In this document: positions 38,458-50,226 of the stretch, piece by piece
How positions within the stretch are numbered: position 1 is the first letter of the stretch
Layout of the letters: every line of letters begins with the position of its first letter
NCBI RefSeq assembly: GCF_030272615.1
Contig: NC_081410.1
Coordinates: 144,260,349 to 144,324,348 of the forward strand
Source: Cryptomeria japonica
Taxonomy: Eukaryota; Streptophyta; Pinopsida; Cupressales; Cupressaceae
DNA length: 64,000 nt
Direction of reading: 5' to 3'
Notes under the pieces: generated by a model
Database searches by the model: none
What the model was told of the DNA's origin: nothing
The model's input: only the letters and a program-made list of their open reading frames with translations
Translations under genes and position numbers: made by a program

Positions 38458-39826
38458 CTAGCCAAATGTCTAGCATTGGCAAATTGTCTTTCTCGTTCAC
38501 TCTCTCTCTCTCTTCCAAAAAGAATATATGCATGAAATATAACATTTAATATGAGTAATATTTCAATATGTCTTTTTCCTTTCTTATACTTTAAGTTATA
38601 TTTTCATGTATTAATTGGAAAGATATCTGATAGTGGTTTTAGATCTCTAGGAGTTATAATGTTGATTCTAGGTTTTAGACAATCATGCAAATTTTCAAAC
38701 TTAGTCAAATTTTAGCAATAAGAATGCTCCTATAAACATTCTCTCACTCTCTCTATGTCACTTTCTTTATCTCCCCCAAACTCAAAACTTATAGATCTCT
38801 CTCTATCACTATTCCTTTATCTCATTTCTACCTCTCTCTATCTCACTCTTTCCTCTCAACACCAAGATCTAACTACTTCTTTACTCTCCATTATTTGTTT
38901 CCTTTCTCTCTTTACACACATATCTCTCATTGCCTCTATTCATCTTAGTATCTCTCACCTTCTCTCCCTTTGTACCTCACCTTCCTTCCTTACCCCTATC
39001 TTTATACATTCATTTCTTGCTCTCTCTTCTTCTCTATCCCTCCCTTATTGTTTCTCTCCCCTCTCTCTCACATCCTCTATCTCTCACTATCCCTAGGTTT
39101 TTCCTTCCCTCTATCTTTACCTCTCCATCTATGTCTCATTACCCACCTCTCTCTATCCATCTATCTTTCTCATCTCTATATTCTCCCCTAGGTCTCTCAC
39201 ACCTCCCTCCCCAGGCTCTAGGTCTCTCCCCTCTAGTTCTATACATCCCTTTACATCTCTCTCCTCATCTCCTTACCTCTCTTTCTCACTTTATGACCTT
39301 CTCTCTCCCCCTCACCTCTCTAGGTCTTTCCCACCCTCTCTCCTTGTGTACCTTCCCTTCCCTCCTCATCTCTATTCCTACCTCCCTTCTTCTCTCTTCC
39401 CTCTCCCTCTCTATCTCCCCATCCCTATTTCTCTCCCTCCATCCATCTATACCACTATCTACCTCTCCCTCCATATCTCATTACCCACCTCTCTCACCCC
39501 TCTCTCCCTAGGCTCTAGGTTTCTCACCTCTAGATAGAGAGAGACCAAGTGAGAGAGGGAGAGACCAAGTGAGAGAGGGAGGAAGGGAGGGGTTGAGGGA
39601 AAGAGAGGGAGAGAGAGAGAGAGGGGTTGATGGAAAGAGAGGGAGAGACCAGAGAAAGAGAAGAAGGAATGGAAAGGGAGGGAGAAACTAAAGAGAGAAA
39701 GTGAGGGGTTGATGGAAAGAGGGATATACCAAGGAGAGAGAACCCAAGTGAGAGAGAGGGAGAGAGGTTGATGGAAAATAGATGTAGGGAGGAAGGGAGG
39801 GGCTAATGGAAAGAGAGGCATATACT

Positions 39827-39828
<2 letters not shown>

Positions 39829-39904
<76 letters not shown>
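39829..39904. repeat. (GA)n microsatellite
   Basis: Perfect GA run in the right arm of the foldback structure. Confidence 0.98.
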
Positions 39905-39906
<2 letters not shown>

Positions 39907-40334
39907 CAAAGAGATAAAGTGAGAGAGATGGAGGGAGGAAGGGAGGGAGAAAACAAGGGGAGAGAGGAGGGGTTGATATAAAGTGAGAGACTAGAGAAAG
40001 AGATAAAATGAGAGAGATGGAGAGAGCAAGGGAGGGGTTGATGGAAAGAGAGGGAGATACCAGAGAGAGGGGGGTTAAGGTAGAGAGATATAATGAGAGG
40101 GAGAGACCAAAGATAAATAGCCCAAGTGAGAGAGGGAGGGAGGAAGGGGGAGGGGTCGAGAGAGAGAGAGAGATACCAAGTGTGTGTGAAGAGAGAGAGA
40201 AGGACTTGACAAAGAGAGGGAGGGAGGCAAAGAGAGAGAAAGAGAGAGTGAGAGACAAAGTGATCCAGAGTGAGAGGGAGGGAGGAATGAAAAGAGAGTA
40301 AGAGAATAGAGAGAAATCTCAAGTGAGAGAAAGG

Positions 40335-40337
<3 letters not shown>

Positions 40338-40401
<64 letters not shown>
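40338..40401. repeat. (GA)n microsatellite
   Basis: Second perfect GA run, about 430 bp beyond the first. Confidence 0.98.
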
Positions 40402-40404
<3 letters not shown>

Positions 40405-40985
40405 TGAAGGTAGGGGTTGAGGGAGAGAATAGAGAGAGTCCAAGTGCAAGAGAGAGAGGGAGAGGGGAGAGAGGACAAGATAGGGAAAGATGTGATAGAG
40501 AGATTCAGGAGAATTGATGGAAATAGGAGATACTAGAGAGAGAAGGGGAGAGAGAGAGAGGGTGGGGTTGAGGGAAATAGGGGGAAAGACCAAAGAGAGA
40601 GGGGTTGAGGGAAAGAGAGGGAGAGACCAAAGAGAGAATGCTAATATGAGCATGATAATTATTGATATTTGACTAAGTTCAAAATTTATATATTAAATTC
40701 TAAAACTAGAATCTACATTATAACTCCTAAAGATCTGAAACCACTCTCAAACATCTTGCTAATATATACATAAACTATACTTAAAGTATAAGTTTAACTT
40801 ATACTTAAATGTTATATTTTATGTATATATTGCACTGTTGAATAGAGAGAGGGAGAGAGATATTGACAAATTACTAACGCAATACATTTGGCATGCACCA
40901 TATTTGGCACCAAACTATAAAAACATTTTTTGAATTTGGTGCACATAAAATTTGGCGTGTGCTAAAGTAACTACCTTGGGAAACA

Positions 40986-41554
40986 CCAAGCCCTAGGATT
41001 GGATTTTCCTTGGTAATCCAACCCAAAGGCTTAGACCTCCTTATCATGCTTGAGATGTGTTTTTTCAGCAAACATGCAAAATTTTCTCATTTTTTTGTTC
41101 ATGCTCTTGATCAAGTTTGCACATGTCATTGAAAACAAAAATAAATTCCATGATGATTTTTATCTCTCTTTTAGCTATCCAACCATATAATTATTTTCAC
41201 ATTTTGATTATGTTAAGGCCTTCATCTCTAATTTATTTTATTAGCGTGTCCATTTTTTGTCAAAAACCAACAATCATATTCTTGGCATATATTTTTACTT
41301 GTTAATCAAATTTTGAAACAAAATATATTTTTAGAAACTGGGCTCTATTCTACGCAATTTAAAATAAATTAATTAATTAATTTTTCATTAGTTTTCATGA
41401 AGGTTAGGGGGGAGCACACTCAAATTTATGTTCTTAAAGATGTGTCCACTTTGAAAATTAGTAAAAAATAATATATTCATTAAAAAATTATTTGAAAAAA
41501 TTGACATAAACTACATGGTGTTAGCTAATTTCTTACTAGGGCGATTTTAAAAAT
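40986..41554. other. Spacer upstream of the LINE
   Basis: AT-rich, no genes seen. At 41408-41420 it has GGGGGGAGCACAC, which faces the inverse GTGTGCTCCCCC on the other side of the LINE. Confidence 0.5.
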
Positions 41555-41595
41555 TCCAAAAAAAAAAATATGATAAGAGGATTAGAGCTCTGCAA

Positions 41596-42690
41596 ATGTC
41601 GTCAACCAACAATGGCGGATCTGGAGGGAGAAGTTAGAACCCAGAGGAGATTTGCATAGACATATCAGAGGATCTGGAGGAGGATGCAACCCTCTGGGAG
41701 AAGCATGCAGTTATTGCCAGGATAATCGGATTAAACTGGGTCAGAAAGGATTTTAAAAAATGGGTAGAATGCAATTGGGGGAGGTGGATAGTCACCAAAT
41801 TTATCCCTAAGGGTTTTTTTGTGGTTTTTTTTGAGGAGGACAAGGATAGAGATCAAGTCCTCAACCAGGAGAACTGGTTTGTGAATGATCATGCAATTTA
41901 TCTGCAACCATGGTCTCTGAATTTTGACCCCTTACCGTTGGCCGTCTACTCTGCATCGGTTTGGATTCACTTCTACAATCTTCCCATTGAGTACTAGAGT
42001 GAGAATGCCTTGGAGAAGATTGGTAGGACCCTAGGGACCCTTTTGGAAGTAGACTTCGATGATGAGGCAGACCTCTGTAAGATTTCCCGTCTAAGGATCG
42101 CTGCAGTCAAAAGGTTACCAACAACCTTGACTCTTATAACAACAAGTAGAGAATGGAGACAAGAAGTGGAAATAGAAAAAGAAATCAAGCAATGTCCCAA
42201 ATACGAGAGTAAATTCCATGGATAGGAGGCCTGCAAGATGTTTGTGAGGAAGGCCAGGAAAGTAGTTAGAAAGCAACCCCAAGTATGGAGGTGCAAGACA
42301 AGTATAAAAATGGTTACAGACCAAGAAGGAAAGAAACCTGAAGAGGAAGGGCAGATTCCAAATCAAGATCAGAACCCTTCAACTTCCCCAGTTTCAACAC
42401 CCTGTCTATTGAAAGCGAACGATGAAGAAGAAAAGGTATTGGTACTAGGTGATTATGGTGATGGCCCGTATTCGAACAATAGAGGAGTTGGGGAAACAGA
42501 TGTTCAATCGAACATTAATCCTTCATGCAGAGGCTTATCTGATACTGAATATGAATTTGAAAAAGGCACAGATGATGGTTTTCTACAGGATGATGAATTG
42601 GAAAATATTGATCCAAGGTGCATCAGTCAGTTAGCTAATGCCCTGTTGGGGAAGGCCAAAGGTCTTAGAGGTAGAAGGATTAATAGGTAG
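41596..42690 (+). pseudogene. LINE ORF1, DUF4283-like nucleic-acid-binding protein
   Basis: ATG 41596 to TAG 42688 is one frame with internal TAG codons at 41635, 41995 and 42223. The segment WVRKDFKKWVECNWGRW...FFVVFFEEDKDRDQVL...NWFVNDHAIYLQPWSLNF...SVWIHFYNLPIEY has the pattern of DUF4283, common in ORF1 of plant L1-type LINEs and thought to bind RNA. The TAG at 41995 replaces the Trp normally found after the LP(I/L)EY motif (TGG to TAG). The C-terminal part is acidic and disordered. ORF2 begins about 90 bp downstream. Confidence 0.85.
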
Positions 42691-42782
42691 AAAACAGAAG
42701 AGAGAGTTGGGGAAAAAGGAGTTATCAGCGTACTGGAATTTATGAAGAAGGCCAAGGGAGATAGGTTCTCCCTTGGAAAAAG

Positions 42783-45700
42783 ATGAAAATCATCTCTTGG
42801 AATGACAGGGGCTTGACGGCCCCTGACAAGAAATGCTTGGTCAAGAGGTTTTTGTCTATTCACAATCTTTATGTGTTACTTTTGCAAGAGACCAAGCTTG
42901 GTGGAGAAAATACTGGGCAATTTATCAATTCATGCTCCAAATGGGATGGGGTTTTCTAGGATGCAAGAGGTTCTTCAGGGGGCCTAGGATTGGTGTGGAA
43001 TCTGGCAAAGGATGAGGTAACTCCTATTGCCTCCCATGAGAATTGGATGGCATGTGAGATCAAAGGTATTGGCACTAATTTATGGTTCCCAATTTTTAAT
43101 GTTTATGGTCCAACGAAGACTAAAGATAAACTAAAAGTCTGGAGAGAAATTATAATTCAAGCAAACTTGGGTGATACAGATAGAGCTATCATAGCAGGGG
43201 ATTTCAATGCTTTGCTGGATGTGGACAAAAAAGAAGGGGGGCTCAAAATATGCTCAAAAGTTATGGAGGATTTCAAAGAATTCATAGAACAAAATAAGCT
43301 TATTGACATCATACCGAAAAATGGTAAATTTACCTGGACAAACAGAAGGCTAAATTTCTCTAAAATATCAGAAAGATTGGATCAGTTTTTTGTCAGAGAG
43401 TGGTGGTTATCTGGAGATAGGGAATTGGAAACATGCATTGTCCCCCAATGTGGCTCGGATCATTTACCAGTTTTGTTGTCAATCGGCAAGGAGAACCACA
43501 AACATAGAGGATACTTCAAATTCCTAAGTATATGGTGGAGTGACCCTGGCTTCAAAGACAAGCTCAGAGAATGGTGCTTGGAAGAGAGCTACATCGTAGG
43601 CACTCTGAGCTTCAGACTTGTCAAGAGACTGCATTTTTTAAAACACAAGATCAAGATATGGAACAAATTGTCCTTCAAAAATATTTTCTCAGAAAAAGTG
43701 AGATTAGAGGAAGAGCTTGAAGCACTAAACCAAATGGTGATGATGGCTGGGATGACCAAAGAGGATTATTTGCTTGAAATGGAGTTGAAAAGGGAGTACA
43801 ATGAAGTACTCAAAAGAGAGGAAATCTATTGGAGGGACAAATCGAGAGAACTATGGATCTCAGAAGGGAATCGCAACACTAAATTTTTTCATGCTTCCTC
43901 CAAAGCCAGGAGAATTCATAACAAGATCTCTGCCATCAAGGATGAAAAAGGGTAGTGGCAGATGGATGATGAGGACATTCAGAGAACAACCCTCCATCAC
44001 TTTCAAATATTTCTAGAGAATGTTGAAGTGGGAGGTGTGGAATTTGAAGACCTAGTTGATGCAAACATTAGGCACAATCTCCTGTCTAGCACGGATAAGG
44101 ATCTACTAGCAGCACCCTACACAATGGAGGAAGTCAAGGCTGTGACATTTGGTCTGCATCCGAATAAAGCCCCTGGTCTAGATGGGTTGACTATAGACTT
44201 GTTTCAAAACTATTGGGAGTTTATGGGGAGAGACATTTGGCTGGTGGTAGAAGAATTTAGGAAAAAACACAAGTTTGTTAAAGAACTCAATCATACCATG
44301 ATAGTGTTAATCACAAAGAAAGAGAACTGCCACTCCATGGTGGACTTCCGGCTCATTTTGTTATGCAACACAATATATAAAATCATCTCAAAATGTATGA
44401 CTAATAGGCTCAAGAGTGTAATGCCCAAATTAATTTCTGAGAACCAAAACGGCTTCACTCCAGGTAGAGAATTAGCGGACAGCATCATACTGGTAGCAGA
44501 GGTTCTGTACTCCATGCAAAAAGGCAAACAAAAATGTATGGCCATTAAACTTGATGTTGCAAAAGCCTATGATAGGGTATGGGATTTTCTTGTGTGTGTT
44601 CTTAACAAAGTTGGTTTCCTGAAAGACTGGATTGAATGCATCCAAATTTGCTTCTCTTCGGTTAGCTTTTCTTTGTTGGTAAATGGAGCGGTGTGTGGTT
44701 TCTTTGAGGCCACAAATGGATTGCACCAAGGGGATCCTCTTTCCCCTTCGCTGTTCATTCTAATGGCAGAGGTACTAGGTAATCTCATCAAAAGGAAAAA
44801 CAAAGAAGGTCTATGGAAAGGCATTAGGGTGCATGAAAAATTAGAAACCATCACGCACTCGCAATTTGCAGATGACACAATTTTGTTTGGTGAAACATCT
44901 TTGCAAGAAGCACAGGAAATCAAGAATGTCTTGGATATATACAGTCATGCTTCAGAGTAGGAGATGAATAGGGATAAATCACAAATCTATTTCTTCAATA
45001 CCAGGAAGCCACTTCAGACCAAGATTGCTAGCCTGTTGAGCATTAAGATAGGTATTCTTCCCATCAAATATTTAGGGGTAAGAATAGGTTCTAGTTGCAG
45101 GCAGAGCCACATTTGGGAGGATGTGCTTCACTCATGTCAACGGAAGGTAGAAAATTGGAAAAATAGGTGGCTCATGTAGGCGGGAAGGTTAACAATGATT
45201 AGAGCAATACTCTCGACCATTCCGGTCTACAGTATGTCCTGTTTCAAGATTTCGTAGGACGCTGGGAGGAAGTTGGATGGGTTGCTTAAGAAATTTATAT
45301 GGGAAGGTGCCAAAGACCATAGGAAGATCCCTTTAATCAACTGGGATATAATGTGCCTTCTAAAAGATGAAGGTGGTGCTAGACTAAGAAAGATGGAGCT
45401 TCAGAACCATGCGTTGGGGGTAAAATTAACATGGAAAATGTATGAACAACCAAACAAGCTATGGTGTAGAATTTTTAGGAAGAAATATTTGGATATGGAA
45501 AATCCGAATAGGATCCTTACCATTGTGGATGTAGCAAGAGGCTCCTCAACATGGAACTTTTTGTGGGACAGCAGGAGCATAATCACTGATCACTTATCTT
45601 GGCGCATAGGCAATGGTCAAATGGCCATGTTTTGGCAAGATTCATGGGAAGGTGAGCAGGTACTTGGTGACCTATTTGTTGAAGAGGATTGGGTTAAAGA

Positions 45701-47033
45701 GGTAGAAAGCAAAATTGGCATATTCATCAAAGATTATGTCAGGAGTAGCTCGAGCATTGGAGGGAGGCTGGGATGGAAATAAATTGACGTTGGGGATAGT
45801 AGGTTGTGCTTGAAGTTGGCAGAGTTACTCAAAAATAGATGCATCTTGCAGTCAAAACAAGAGGACACCATTTTTTGGTGTGCTTCCAAGTCTGGTAAGT
45901 ACAGTGTGAAATTGGGATATGAGATCCCACGTCAAAGAGTGAGGGAAAGCAATTGGCCTTATTATCTCTGCTAGAACAACATCGGTCTCCCTAAAGCTGG
46001 AGCTTTTTTATGGATTGCCCTTCATGGCAAAATTATGACTAGTGACAGGCTTAAGCTCATTGGGATCGCATGACCAAGTTGGTGTGTCATGTACAAAAGG
46101 AATGAAGAATCAGCCAATCATTTACTGTTTCGGTGTCCCTTTGCTGATATGTGTTGGGAGCAGCTTATGAATAAGCTACAATTTAGTTTAGTTAGAAATG
46201 AATCACTCAAGGACTTCCTAGTGACATGGCCGAAAACAACTCAATCGAAGTGGAGTGGATTGTGGCAGATCACCCCTGCTATATTATCATGGCATATTTG
46301 GAAAGAGAGAAATAGGAGGATATTCAGGGAAACATCTCTCTCAGTGGAGGAGGTGATTTTCAAAATCAAGGAGAGAATTGAAGAAGTGATCAATGGCAAG
46401 GCCCCCAAAGCGAATTCACTCAGGTACTGCAACTGGGATAGGGATATGGAGTGCAATTGGTCAAGCAAAGATTGGGGGTTGGGGGCTATCACTCCTCCCA
46501 AAATTAATAGGAAGTTAATTAGATGGGTCCCTCTGCAAGGTGATTGGGTCAAACTAAATTTTGATGGAGCCTATAGAGGGAACCCTGACCTAGCAGGAAT
46601 TGGAGCAGTCATCAGAAACTCCTCGGGGATATTGCTAGGAGGGCTATATGGGAGTTTGGGCCTTGCCACAAACAATGAAGCATAAATTAGGGCATTGGCA
46701 GCAAGACTAGACTTATGTGTACAAAAAGGACTGGACAAAATATGTTTTGAAGGTGACTCACAAATTATAATCAATGGGGTCACCAAGTCTAGCTTCCCGA
46801 ATTGGAAACTCAGCAAGTGGATACCTCATATCAATAAGTCTCTAGGATCCATCAACTTATTTGAATTCAAACACACATATAGAGAAGGGAATAAGGTGGC
46901 AGACCTCCTGGCCAACATGGGAATTGAGAAGAATATTGGCACAATTATCTTTGGTAATGAAGATGCAGACACAGTGGTACTGGACAATATAATGAGTGAG
47001 AAACCAGAAAGGCGGCATACGGGGATTGGATAG
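42783..47033 (+). pseudogene. LINE ORF2: endonuclease, reverse transcriptase, RNase H; nine in-frame stops
   Basis: A single frame runs from ATG 42783 (MKIISWN) to TAG 47031. The N-terminus is an APE-type endonuclease (LLLQETKLGG, NVYGP, AGDFNALLD, GSDHLPVLL) that nicks target DNA. The reverse transcriptase has NKAPGLDGLT, NGFTPGRELADSI, KLDVAKAYDRVWDF, HQGDPLSPSLF and the catalytic FADDTILF (about 44868). A zf-RVT-like segment (SANHLLFRCPFADMCW) and an RNase H domain (FDGAYRGNP, NNEA, EGDSQ, ADLLANMG) follow. Internal stops are TAG 42957, TAG 43953, TAG 44958, TAG 45177, TAG 45255, TAA 45780, TAG 45972, TGA 46071 and TAA 46683. No frameshifts are needed, so the copy is inactive through base substitution only. 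Confidence 0.93.
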
Positions 47034-47310
47034 ATCTAGTTTATGAATGCCTTACACGAGCTGGAGCATAGGTGGCAAGGTGGTATGATTAAAAACATAA
47101 AGCGTTGGCTCTTTGGTTCCTTGAGGATCTCAACTTTCAGAGAGTGGCGGCGAAGGGTACAGGCTAGCCATTCTCCTAGTAGAAATCTAGAAGTTGCAGG
47201 CTAAGGAATAGAAGGCGGAGTTCACATGATCAATTTGGCAATATGATCTGAAAGGTTGCAACAATTTTAAATAGAGGGAAAAGAGGGAGCCAGTAACAGG
47301 TTCTGTGAAA

Positions 47311-47952
47311 ATGTCACCTTTTGTGCGTCTGAGCTATGTCAATTATGGGCAGAGCCTGGAGCGACAATGTCTTAATCAAATCATCTTGGAGGAAGAAATC
47401 TATGGGGCAATCATCACCTTGGTGGACTATTCTTTAAACTTGGAGCAACATTGGTGTGATGGTCTAGTTTATGGAGCAGTAATTACTCCCATTGTAGACA
47501 TCCTAGAGTCGCGGGTGGAAGGTGTTGGATTGATGCAGGGCTTTGTCAACCCAGTAAACATACATGTTGTAGTGGATGCTATTTTTGAACTTAGGGAAGG
47601 AGCTAGGGAGAGTATCTTAAAGCTATATTTCGAGCCTGTAGAGAGCTCTTCTTCTACATCAAAAACAAAGGACTCATCGGAGAGCAGTCATGAGGAAACA
47701 GAGGAAGAAGGCACCGAGGTGACAGGAGCTAAGAGTGAGGAGGGGGCAGATGTCGATGAGGCAGAGGATGAGGGTGTGACAGACATGACAGAATTGGAGC
47801 ACAATGAGGGTGACATAGATCCTACAGAGGAGGCTCATAGAGAAAATCAAAGAAGGAGAGCCCAGTTCACAAGAGAGGCATGGCACACATTCAAAGGAGT
47901 GTTGAGCGGTAACCTCGACAACTTCAGGATGCTTCTAGAATCTGAGGATTAG
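47311..47952 (+). CDS. Intact extra ORF downstream of LINE ORF2, unknown function
   Basis: An undamaged frame of 213 codons starts at ATG 47311 (an upstream GTG is also in frame), 280 bp after ORF2 ends and before the LINE 3' untranslated region. The first half looks globular (SYVNYGQSLERQ, LVDYSLNLEQHWCDG, NPVNIHVVVDAIFELREG). The second half is a Ser-rich then strongly Glu/Asp-rich low-complexity region. The C-terminus is helical (RRRAQFTREAWHTFKGVL). It has no RNase H, zinc-finger or polymerase motif. It lies inside the LINE boundaries defined by the poly(A) tail, so it is a third LINE ORF or a transduced fragment. I do not recognise the family. Confidence 0.6.
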   Translation: MSPFVRLSYVNYGQSLERQCLNQIILEEEIYGAIITLVDYSLNLEQHWCDGLVYGAVITPIVDILESRVEGVGLMQGFVNPVNIHVVVDAIFELREGARESILKLYFEPVESSSSTSKTKDSSESSHEETEEEGTEVTGAKSEEGADVDEAEDEGVTDMTELEHNEGDIDPTEEAHRENQRRRAQFTREAWHTFKGVLSGNLDNFRMLLESED

Positions 47953-48252
47953 TGTCTATTAGAGGGCTCAACTGATAATCTCCTCAGCATTGGGAAGGCA
48001 GTATTGGTCATCCTTCACTTTATTAGACAAAGCTAGATTTAGGAGTTGTGTCTATGTTGGTAGGATAGACTAGGCATGTAGATTTACTTTTTTCCTTAGC
48101 ATAGAATGTAATGTACCTAGTAGCTTCATCTTCCCTTGGTGAAGGGTTTTTGGATTTGTGTAAGAATTTTGTACACAGTTTCTATATTAATATAAGGCGC
48201 TATCCCCATAGCTGATAGCACTTACCATTAAAAAAAAAAATCCAAAAAAAAA

Positions 48253-48529
48253 GTTGACATTTTAGGGGCAGCACACCAAGTGCAATGTTATGTTTTTTCT
48301 AGAAAAAATAGGACCACTTTGTGTGCTCCCCCTTTATAAAACCCATAATTTCTACCATTTTCAAAATAAACTAGTAGTTTAGAAAGTGGATTTAGAGCAC
48401 TACAAAAAAAAATTTGGTTGCATATCCACATTTCTAGTGTAACTATCTTCATTTTCTTGTCGAAGTTCTAACTTTGTTGATTTAAAAAAAAAGTGGCATC
48501 TTAAGACCCCTTTTTGGTCTCCCATCTTT
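48253..48529. other. Spacer between LINE and gypsy remnant
   Basis: Holds GTGTGCTCCCCC (48318-48329), the inverse of 41408-41420, and TTAGGGGCAGCACACC (48263-48278), a degenerate direct copy of the same word. Confidence 0.5.
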
Positions 48530-49294
48530 GTGCACTTACCCTATATATTTCTTTAGATAAGATACATGAAAAACATTATGCAACCGGACAAGAGCTAGAG
48601 GTAGAGAAATTGTGTAAGCTACTAGATGGACAACTTCTAAGACTTCAAACGGTCCCACATATCTTGGTGCTATCTTAGAAGACTTTCCAAACTTAATCAA
48701 ACTTTTATATGGTTTTACTCTTAGGAGTACTTTCTCTCCTTCCGCAAATTGTTTTGGAGTTCGCTTTGAATCTGCATAGCTCTTCAGTCAATTGTTAATT
48801 TTTGTTAACCTTTGTGATTAACTTAACCTATTTCTCCATTTCTGAGGGCCTCTTAGGATCAAGACTTATTCTAGTTTATCCTAGCCAATAAGAGTTTAAC
48901 ACCTCCTTCCATACAATGCCAAAAATAGTACCATCTTAATTGCTGACTAATAGGAAGTATTATATGTGAATTCTATTAAAGGTAGGTAATCATCCCACTT
49001 ATACTATTGATCTGTGCAGTACATTCTCAAAAGATCCTCTAAGACTTGATTTACCCTTTTTGTTTGACCATTTGTTTTGGGTGGTAAGCTAAACTAATGT
49101 TCAACTAGGTTCCTAAAATAACATAATAGAGCTTTGTAGAGCCTCGATGTTACTCTATCATCTTTGTTAGATATCATTTTTTTTGGAACACTATGCAAAT
49201 GAAAAATTTCTTGGAAAAATTTACAAGCTATTATAGGTGCTCCATTTGTTAGGTTACTTGGTATGAGGTGAGCTACCTTGGTGAGTCTATTCTT
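48530..49294 (-). pseudogene. Ty3/gypsy integrase, C-terminal part
   Basis: Read on the minus strand, the segment continues an integrase core (DRLTKVAHLIPS, then HSVPKKMISNKD, PPKTNGQTKRVNQVLEDLLRMY, WDDYLPLIEFTYNT). It ends in the typical gypsy C-terminal region (FAEGEKVLLRV...FGKSSKIAPRYVGPFEVLE...LHNVFHVSYL). Integrase inserts element DNA into chromosomes. The frame is broken by stops and small indels. The upstream part of the same gene lies at 55250-55560, beyond the copia element that split it. Confidence 0.85.
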
Positions 49295-50165
49295 TGTAAG
49301 GAAGTTAAGTAGTGGAATAATTTCCTACACTAACCTTGAGAGGAGGGTAATGTAGAGACTATTACAAATTGTTATAACAATTACAAAAACTTGACAAAAA
49401 TAGACATAATAACATTCATACCACAACACAATGATTTACGTGGGAAAAACTCTTTTGGGAGAAAAACCCCACACTCCAAAAGCAACTCAATACATTATTC
49501 AGAAATCAATAACATATTATAATATACTTGCAGAGAAATCTCTTCACTAGAGTACCACTAACTAGAGATTTAGAGGTAACTCAATAGCCATAAGACTCTT
49601 ACACACAACCTCTATCTCATGCACCTCATATATAGGAGATACAATATAAGAAACCATCAAGTGGTATTATAAAGTAGAGTTGACCTTATCTCCATTCTAG
49701 ATGTCTTATGATGTGTCAAAACATACATCAACATGTGTCCCTCCCTTTTACAGTTTATTTATGTGTTTCATGCAATTTTATATTTCCTATTATAGGAGTC
49801 CAAACTTTCGCGGGCCATAACTTGTGAACCGAGTGTTCAATCGATGAACCGTTTGAAGTACCAAATAACTCGTGAAGTGCTCTATCACCTTGTAAATTGC
49901 TATGCTATTTATACCCACTTTTCATGGTATTTTGGAGAGTTTAAAGCCTTCAAAATTAAATTTAAACTTTTCATTGCACCCTCAAAAATGGAAACATTAA
50001 TATCTTCAAAACTAACTGTGATCTTGTGATGAAAACTTATCGGCATGATTATCTAGCCAATCCGAAGATTTGGGGAGAATTTTACACCATTTTGTGATCA
50101 AATGAAAACTTACTATAAATAGTAATATCATGTAAATGCAAGGTTGAGACACTATTTTCCCAACA
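49295..50165 (-). repeat. 3' LTR of the second copia element (871 bp)
   Basis: Pairs with 54364-55249. A polypurine tract (minus-strand ACAAGTGGGAGAA, 50166-50178) abuts it. Confidence 0.93.
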
Positions 50166-50226
50166 TTCTCCCACTTGTCGAACACCTTGCAAGAGAAAAG
50201 GGAGTATCAACATAATAAATTAATTG

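Larger units (their letters stand above)
38270..40985. mobile_element. Large foldback (inverted-repeat) structure with CT-rich and GA-rich arms
   Basis: The left half (about 38270-39535) is matched by the reverse complement of the right half (39536-40985). Outer ends on both sides carry TTTGGCATGCACCA-type words. Next, the unique-sequence sections (38467-38745 and 40630-40880) match as inverted copies through shared phrases such as AGGAGTTATAATGT(T/A)GATTCTAG, AAATATAACATTTAA and AACTTAGTCAAAT. The centre is 800 bp of CT-rich DNA meeting 1.1 kb of GA-rich DNA near 39536. There is no open frame that is not a composition artefact. It could be a foldback transposon or an inverted duplication. 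Flanking target duplications were not identified. Confidence 0.75.
41569..48240 (+). mobile_element. Near full-length LINE (L1-type) with poly(A) tail and 12-bp target duplication
   Basis: The element contains ORF1, ORF2 with endonuclease, reverse transcriptase and RNase H, an extra downstream ORF, a 3' untranslated region ending TAAGGCGCTATCCCCATAGC, and an 11-A tail (48230-48240). The likely target duplication is TCCAAAAAAAAA (41555-41566 and 48241-48252). It is A-rich, so weaker evidence than a complex sequence. ORF1 starts 28 bp from the 5' boundary, implying little or no 5' truncation. Both main ORFs are damaged by nonsense codons without frameshifts. Confidence 0.9.

Noticed and set aside
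39459-40653. Long Leu/Ser-rich open frames on the minus strand, and Arg/Glu-rich ones on the plus strand
   Set aside because: They are translations of GA/CT repeats; all frames stay open because repeats of this kind lack stops.
44291-44923. Minus-strand open frames
   Set aside because: Antisense shadows of the LINE reverse transcriptase.
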